A stretch of 14,830 nucleotides of DNA from JASFEQ01 sp050122535. GTDB lineage: Bacteria; Desulfobacterota; DSM-4660; Desulfatiglandales; HGW-15. Location of the stretch: NCBI GenBank assembly GCA_050122535.1, contig JASFIT010000067.1, positions 1-14,830 on the forward strand. Reading direction: 5' to 3'. This document shows positions 13,441-14,830 of the stretch, piece by piece. Below the pieces are notes generated by a model. That model searched no databases. It was not told the origin of the DNA and was given only the letters and a program-made list of their open reading frames with translations. Position numbers and translations under genes: made by a program. How positions within the stretch are numbered: the stretch's first letter is position 1; each line of letters starts with the position of its first letter.

Positions 13441-13654
13441 TTAAGAGACTGTTGAAAAACCGGCTTCTTGGAGGCTGATGGAAAATGTCCATATGCAAGG
13501 CTTCCGAAATCCCGAGGAATGAGGCGCACAGGGAAGTACTCCGCAATGACTTGCCCTGTTAAATCGGCTACGCCGTCTCGCAAAGCGAGAATTTAACAGG
13601 GCGGGGGATGAGGGTAACGCCGCAGATGGGCGCTTTCCGACAGCCTCTAATTAA
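13441..13654. mobile_element. MITE-like element with imperfect terminal inverted repeats
   Basis: The left end TAAGAGACTGTTGAAAAA and the inverse of the right end, TTAGAGGCTGTCGGAAAG, match at about 14 of 18 positions. TTAA occurs at or beside both ends and might be a target duplication. The inside has no credible gene and carries a three-way-junction repeat. The right end is two bases short of the stop codon of the K+ channel gene. The preceding spacer 13302-13440 shows no clear feature. Confidence 0.45.
13553..13602. repeat. Three-way-junction palindromic repeat, copy B
   Basis: The outer stem GCCCTGTTAAAT (13553-13564) pairs perfectly with ATTTAACAGGGC (13591-13602). Two abutting hairpins fill it: CGGC-TAC-GCCG (13565-13575) and TCTCGC-AAA-GCGAGA (13576-13590). 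Read on the other strand it aligns with copy A at 4417-4470, sharing the outer arm and a CTCGC...GCGAG hairpin. Confidence 0.85.
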
Positions 13655-13656
13655 CT

Positions 13657-14685
13657 TTATTCCCCTGAAAGGATCGTAGCCAATTTTTCCAGGTCATTAC
13701 TCTTGCCAAGGGATATGAGTGTGTCCCCTGCTTCAATTCGGGTCTGCGAGGAGGGATTAAATCTCATCTCCCCTTCCCTTGTCCTGATGGCCACGATAAT
13801 CACATCCATTTCCTGCCTGATTCCTGAATCAATGAGCGTGGCCCCGTTCAAGCGCGATTTGTCACTCACCACCAATTCCCCCATCTCAAGCCCCATTTCC
13901 CTATTATCCACAGCAAAATCTATGAAGTCTGTGACTGCCGGTTTAATGAGGGTCTGAGCCATTTTGTGGCCGCCAATGAGGTAGGGCATGACCACTTTGT
14001 TCGCCCCTGCCCTCAACAGTTTTTTTTCTGTGTGCTCCTCATCGGCACGGGCGAGGATAAACAGTTCAGGATTCAAACCTCGGGCTGTGATGGTGATAAA
14101 GAGGTTGTCTGCATCAGAAGCCACCACAGAGACCAAACCCCTTGCCCTTTCCACCCCGGCTTCCAATAGAACATCCTCACTGGTCGCATCATCAATAATA
14201 TAAGGGATCTCTTCACTTTCAAAAATCTCTTTTTCTTCCGGGTCATTATCAATGACCACCATGGGCATCTCGTTTGCCTTTAGCTCCCGAGTGATGATCT
14301 TCCCGATGCGGCCAAATCCGCATATGATGTAGTGGTTCTTCATGGATTTTATTCTTAGTCCCAATTTTCTCCTCCCAAGAATAGATCTTACCTGCAATTC
14401 AACCATGGCCTGGGCCACCATACCAAGGATATAGGCTATGATTCCTATCCCAAAAAAAATGATGAAAATCGTGAAAACCCTTCCAAGGACCGTTACCTCT
14501 CTTACCTCCCCAAAGCCGACCGTCGTAATGGTAATGACGGTCATGTATAATGAATCCAGAAAATCCCAACCTTCGATGAGCATATATCCCGTGCTGCCAA
14601 TAAAAAGGATAATCACCAAGATAAAGAGACCCTTGGCAACCTTTTTGCTACTAGCGGGGGAGATATCGCTTTCTAATTTGATCAT
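13657..14685 (-). CDS. Potassium channel with RCK (TrkA-N/TrkA-C) regulatory region
   Basis: A MthK-like K+ channel subunit in the inner membrane, expected to form tetramers gated by ligand binding to cytoplasmic RCK domains. In the 342 residues: TM1 at about 19-37, pore helix and filter TTVGFGE (54-60), TM2 at about 67-95 with glycines 79 and 81 in the hinge region, a linker, RCK-N Rossmann domain starting HYIICGFGRIG (118-128), then a TrkA-C domain from about residue 255 (ELVVSDKSRLNG...GDTLISLG). The filter has Phe and Glu where the commonest form is GYGD; such variants occur in bacterial channels and should still pass K+. GAGG lies about 6 bases before the ATG. The gene is complete; the sensed ligand (Ca2+, nucleotide or NAD-type) cannot be told. 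Confidence 0.93.
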   Translation of the reverse strand: MIKLESDISPASSKKVAKGLFILVIILFIGSTGYMLIEGWDFLDSLYMTVITITTVGFGEVREVTVLGRVFTIFIIFFGIGIIAYILGMVAQAMVELQVRSILGRRKLGLRIKSMKNHYIICGFGRIGKIITRELKANEMPMVVIDNDPEEKEIFESEEIPYIIDDATSEDVLLEAGVERARGLVSVVASDADNLFITITARGLNPELFILARADEEHTEKKLLRAGANKVVMPYLIGGHKMAQTLIKPAVTDFIDFAVDNREMGLEMGELVVSDKSRLNGATLIDSGIRQEMDVIIVAIRTREGEMRFNPSSQTRIEAGDTLISLGKSNDLEKLATILSGE

Positions 14686-14795
14686 GCAGGCCTCTAGTCG
14701 TTTTAATACCTCAAGGGCTTAAATCCACAATCCCTTCCTTTCAAACCATGCGCTATTAACTTCACCGGCTCGTCTGGTCGAGGTAGATCTTCGCC

Positions 14796-14826
14796 AAAAA
14801 TAAATGAAGGGGCTCCTCACCCCTTC
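14796..14826 (-). terminator. Rho-independent terminator of an upstream minus-strand gene
   Basis: Read on the minus strand: GAAGGGG-TGAGGAG-CCCCTTC (14826 down to 14806), perfect 7-base-pair stem, followed by ATTTATTTTT. It must end transcription of a gene beyond the right edge, which isolates the K+ channel gene as its own transcription unit. The stretch 14686-14795 should hold that gene's promoter; no strong match is seen. Confidence 0.8.
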
Positions 14827-14830
14827 AACC

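Noticed and set aside
14238..14343. Internal start at residue M115 of the K+ channel, as used in MthK for a separate RCK protein
   Set aside because: The nearest Shine-Dalgarno-like GGGAGGAG on the minus strand is about 26 bases before that ATG, too far to support it.

Overview
The window looks like chromosomal DNA of a sulfate-reducing bacterium, most likely a member of the Desulfobacterota (former Deltaproteobacteria). The main clue is a stand-alone ATP sulfurylase gene (sat) of the dissimilatory type with its own strong promoter and terminator. Moderate base composition and very repeat-rich spacers fit that group. The taxonomic call is inference from gene content.

Layout. Positions 1-1735 (+) hold the end of an archease gene followed 8 bases later by rtcB, the RNA ligase that archease activates. 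Positions 1930-3349 (+) are a complete sat unit: promoter, structured leader, gene, terminator. Positions 3361-3834 are gene-free and full of palindromic repeats. On the minus strand follow a small cobalamin-domain-like protein lacking the cobalt-binding histidine (3864-4256) and a 1299-residue AddA-like helicase-nuclease (4678-8577). Positions 8604-9549 contain three pairs of inverted GTCATTGCGAG-type repeats; the middle pair encloses a small GIY-YIG nuclease gene and overlaps its stop codon. Then come (+) a GlmU-like nucleotidyltransferase and a glyoxalase-II-like metallo-hydrolase, and (-) a lipid kinase, a histone-deacetylase-family hydrolase and a two-helix K+ channel with a C-terminal RCK region. 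A minus-strand terminator at the right edge belongs to a gene outside the window.

How the genes work together. Archease-rtcB is a clear functional pair (RNA ligation, repair or tRNA splicing). sat activates sulfate to APS. The other genes are separate housekeeping or accessory functions, each isolated by repeats, and no further pathway-level operon is visible.

Most notable is the non-coding structure. Two copies of a 50-54 base repeat (4417-4470 and 13553-13602) fold on paper into perfect three-way junctions with no unpaired base at the junction, and differ by compensating changes. A third, unrelated sequence (11154-11212) makes a perfect four-way cloverleaf. A large branched palindrome lies at 12312-12458. 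The GIY-YIG gene flanked by inverted repeats, with gene-less pairs of the same repeat beside it, has the layout of a mobile unit with non-autonomous derivatives.
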